Source of the DNA: Larus michahellis
Taxonomy: Eukaryota > Chordata > Aves > Charadriiformes > Laridae
Direction: 5' to 3'
Length of the DNA: 64,000 bases
Assembly: GCF_964199755.1 (NCBI RefSeq)
Contig: NC_133904.1
Coordinates: forward strand, 434,001 to 498,000
A model generated the notes under the pieces. It made no database searches. It saw only the letters and a list, made by a program, of their open reading frames with translations, and was not told where the DNA came from. Below are positions 63,090 through 64,000 of this stretch, in pieces; positions within the stretch are counted from its first letter, which is position 1; every line of letters begins with the position of its first letter. The translations under genes and the position numbers were made by a program.

Positions 63090-64000
63090 TTGGCACAGAG
63101 CTGGGAGATATTAGTGGTGTCCCTCAGGGGTCAATACTTGGTCCAATTTTGTTCAATATATTCATTAATGACCTGGATGAGGGGACAGAGTGTACCCTCA
63201 GCAAGTTTGCTGATGATACCAAGCTGGGAGGGGTGGCCGACACTCCAGAGGGCCGTGCTGCCATCCAGCGTGACCTGGACAGGCTGGAGAGCTAGGCAGA
63301 GAAGAACCTAATGAGGTTCAACAAAAGCAAGTGTAAGGTCCTGCACCTGGGAAGGAAGAATGCCAAGCACCAGTATAGGTTAGGGGCGGACATGCTGGGA
63401 AGCAGCTCTGAGGAGAAGGACCTGGGCGTCCTGGTAGACAGCAAATTATCCATGAGCCAGCAGTGTGCCCTTGTCGCCAAGAAGGCCAATGGCATCCTGG
63501 GCTGCATAGGGAAGACTGTGGCTAGTAGGTCGAGGGAGGTCATTCTCCCCCTCTACTCTGCACTGGTGAGGCCACAACTGGAGTACTGTGTCCCGTTTTG
63601 GGCTCCCCAGTTCAAGAGGGACAGGGAACTACTGGAGAGAGTCCAGCGTAGGGCAACCAAGATGATTATGGGACTGGAGCACCTCCCTTATGAGGAAAGG
63701 CTGAGAGAGCTGGGACTCTTTAGCCTGGAGAAGAGAAGGTTGAGGGGGGACCTGATTAATGTTTACAAGTATCTAAAGGGTGGGTTTAAGGAGGACGGAG
63801 CCAGGCTCTTTCCAATGGTTCCCAGTGACAGGACAAGGGGCAATGGGCACAAGCTAGAACATAGGAAGTTCCGTTCAAATACACGGAAAAACTTCTTTAC
63901 GGTGAGGGTGACAGAGCACTGGAACAGGCTGCCCAGGGAGGGTGCGGAGTCCCCTTCTCTGGAGATTTGCAAGACCCGCCTGGATGCAGCCCTGAGGGAT
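63090..64000 (+). mobile_element. CR1 LINE, ORF2 C-terminal part, runs off the window
   Basis: The plus strand encodes [27 protein letters not shown] and [12 protein letters not shown] (RT motifs with intact FADD). After one in-frame stop at 63293-63295, where the family has Trp, the frame is open to the window edge ([57 protein letters not shown]). The 5' end is truncated near 63090. Few lesions suggest a younger copy than those at 56 kb. Confidence 0.95.

Overview
The window is vertebrate nuclear DNA, almost certainly from a bird. It has multi-exon genes with GT-AG introns, strong CpG islands, very GC-rich short introns and CR1 LINE copies, one carrying the avian-type ATTCTATG tail. These features are typical of an avian microchromosome. 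The species cannot be fixed from the sequence.

Six genes are recognised by protein similarity recalled from the human families. In ascending coordinates they are TTLL13 (-), GDPGP1 (-), CIB1 (+), SEMA4B (-), IDH2 (+) and ZNF710 (-). This is the mirror image of the human 15q26.1 order, with every relative orientation kept, so the block is ancient conserved synteny. Splice sites and phases were worked out exon by exon. The reconstructed lengths are GDPGP1 356 aa, CIB1 190 aa, SEMA4B 830 aa, IDH2 444 aa and ZNF710 657 aa. For TTLL13, 602 codons are firm and about 108-123 more are tentative.

Layout: 1-1141 is unassigned and has a CpG-rich left edge. 1.1-12.6 kb is TTLL13. 12.8-13.9 kb is the single-coding-exon GDPGP1, whose start codon is only 105 bp from that of CIB1, so the two share a bidirectional CpG promoter. 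CIB1 ends near 17.17 kb and carries a minisatellite in its 3' UTR. SEMA4B coding exons occupy 19.4-26.7 kb, with a likely untranslated first exon near 31 kb. 31.2-34.1 kb is GC-rich intergenic DNA. IDH2 occupies 34.3-38.7 kb, with a perfect 28-bp-arm palindrome just upstream of its start codon. ZNF710 coding exons lie at 40.7-45.1 kb, and its putative 3' end almost touches the IDH2 3' end. From 45.1 to 64 kb no coding exon is supported. That stretch is probably ZNF710 intron or upstream regulatory DNA. It holds a homopurine minisatellite, smaller satellites, a 180-bp sequence present twice, AT-rich islands that may be conserved noncoding elements, and three CR1 fragments.

The genes do not form one pathway: tubulin polyglutamylation (TTLL13), GDP-glucose clean-up (GDPGP1), calcium/integrin signalling (CIB1), semaphorin guidance (SEMA4B), mitochondrial NADPH production (IDH2) and zinc-finger DNA binding (ZNF710). 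The most interesting signals are in the non-coding DNA: RFX X-box motifs at the TTLL13 and GDPGP1/CIB1 promoters and as a pair near SEMA4B, the IDH2 hairpin, two GC-AG introns and the repeat structures. No previously unknown multi-gene system was found.
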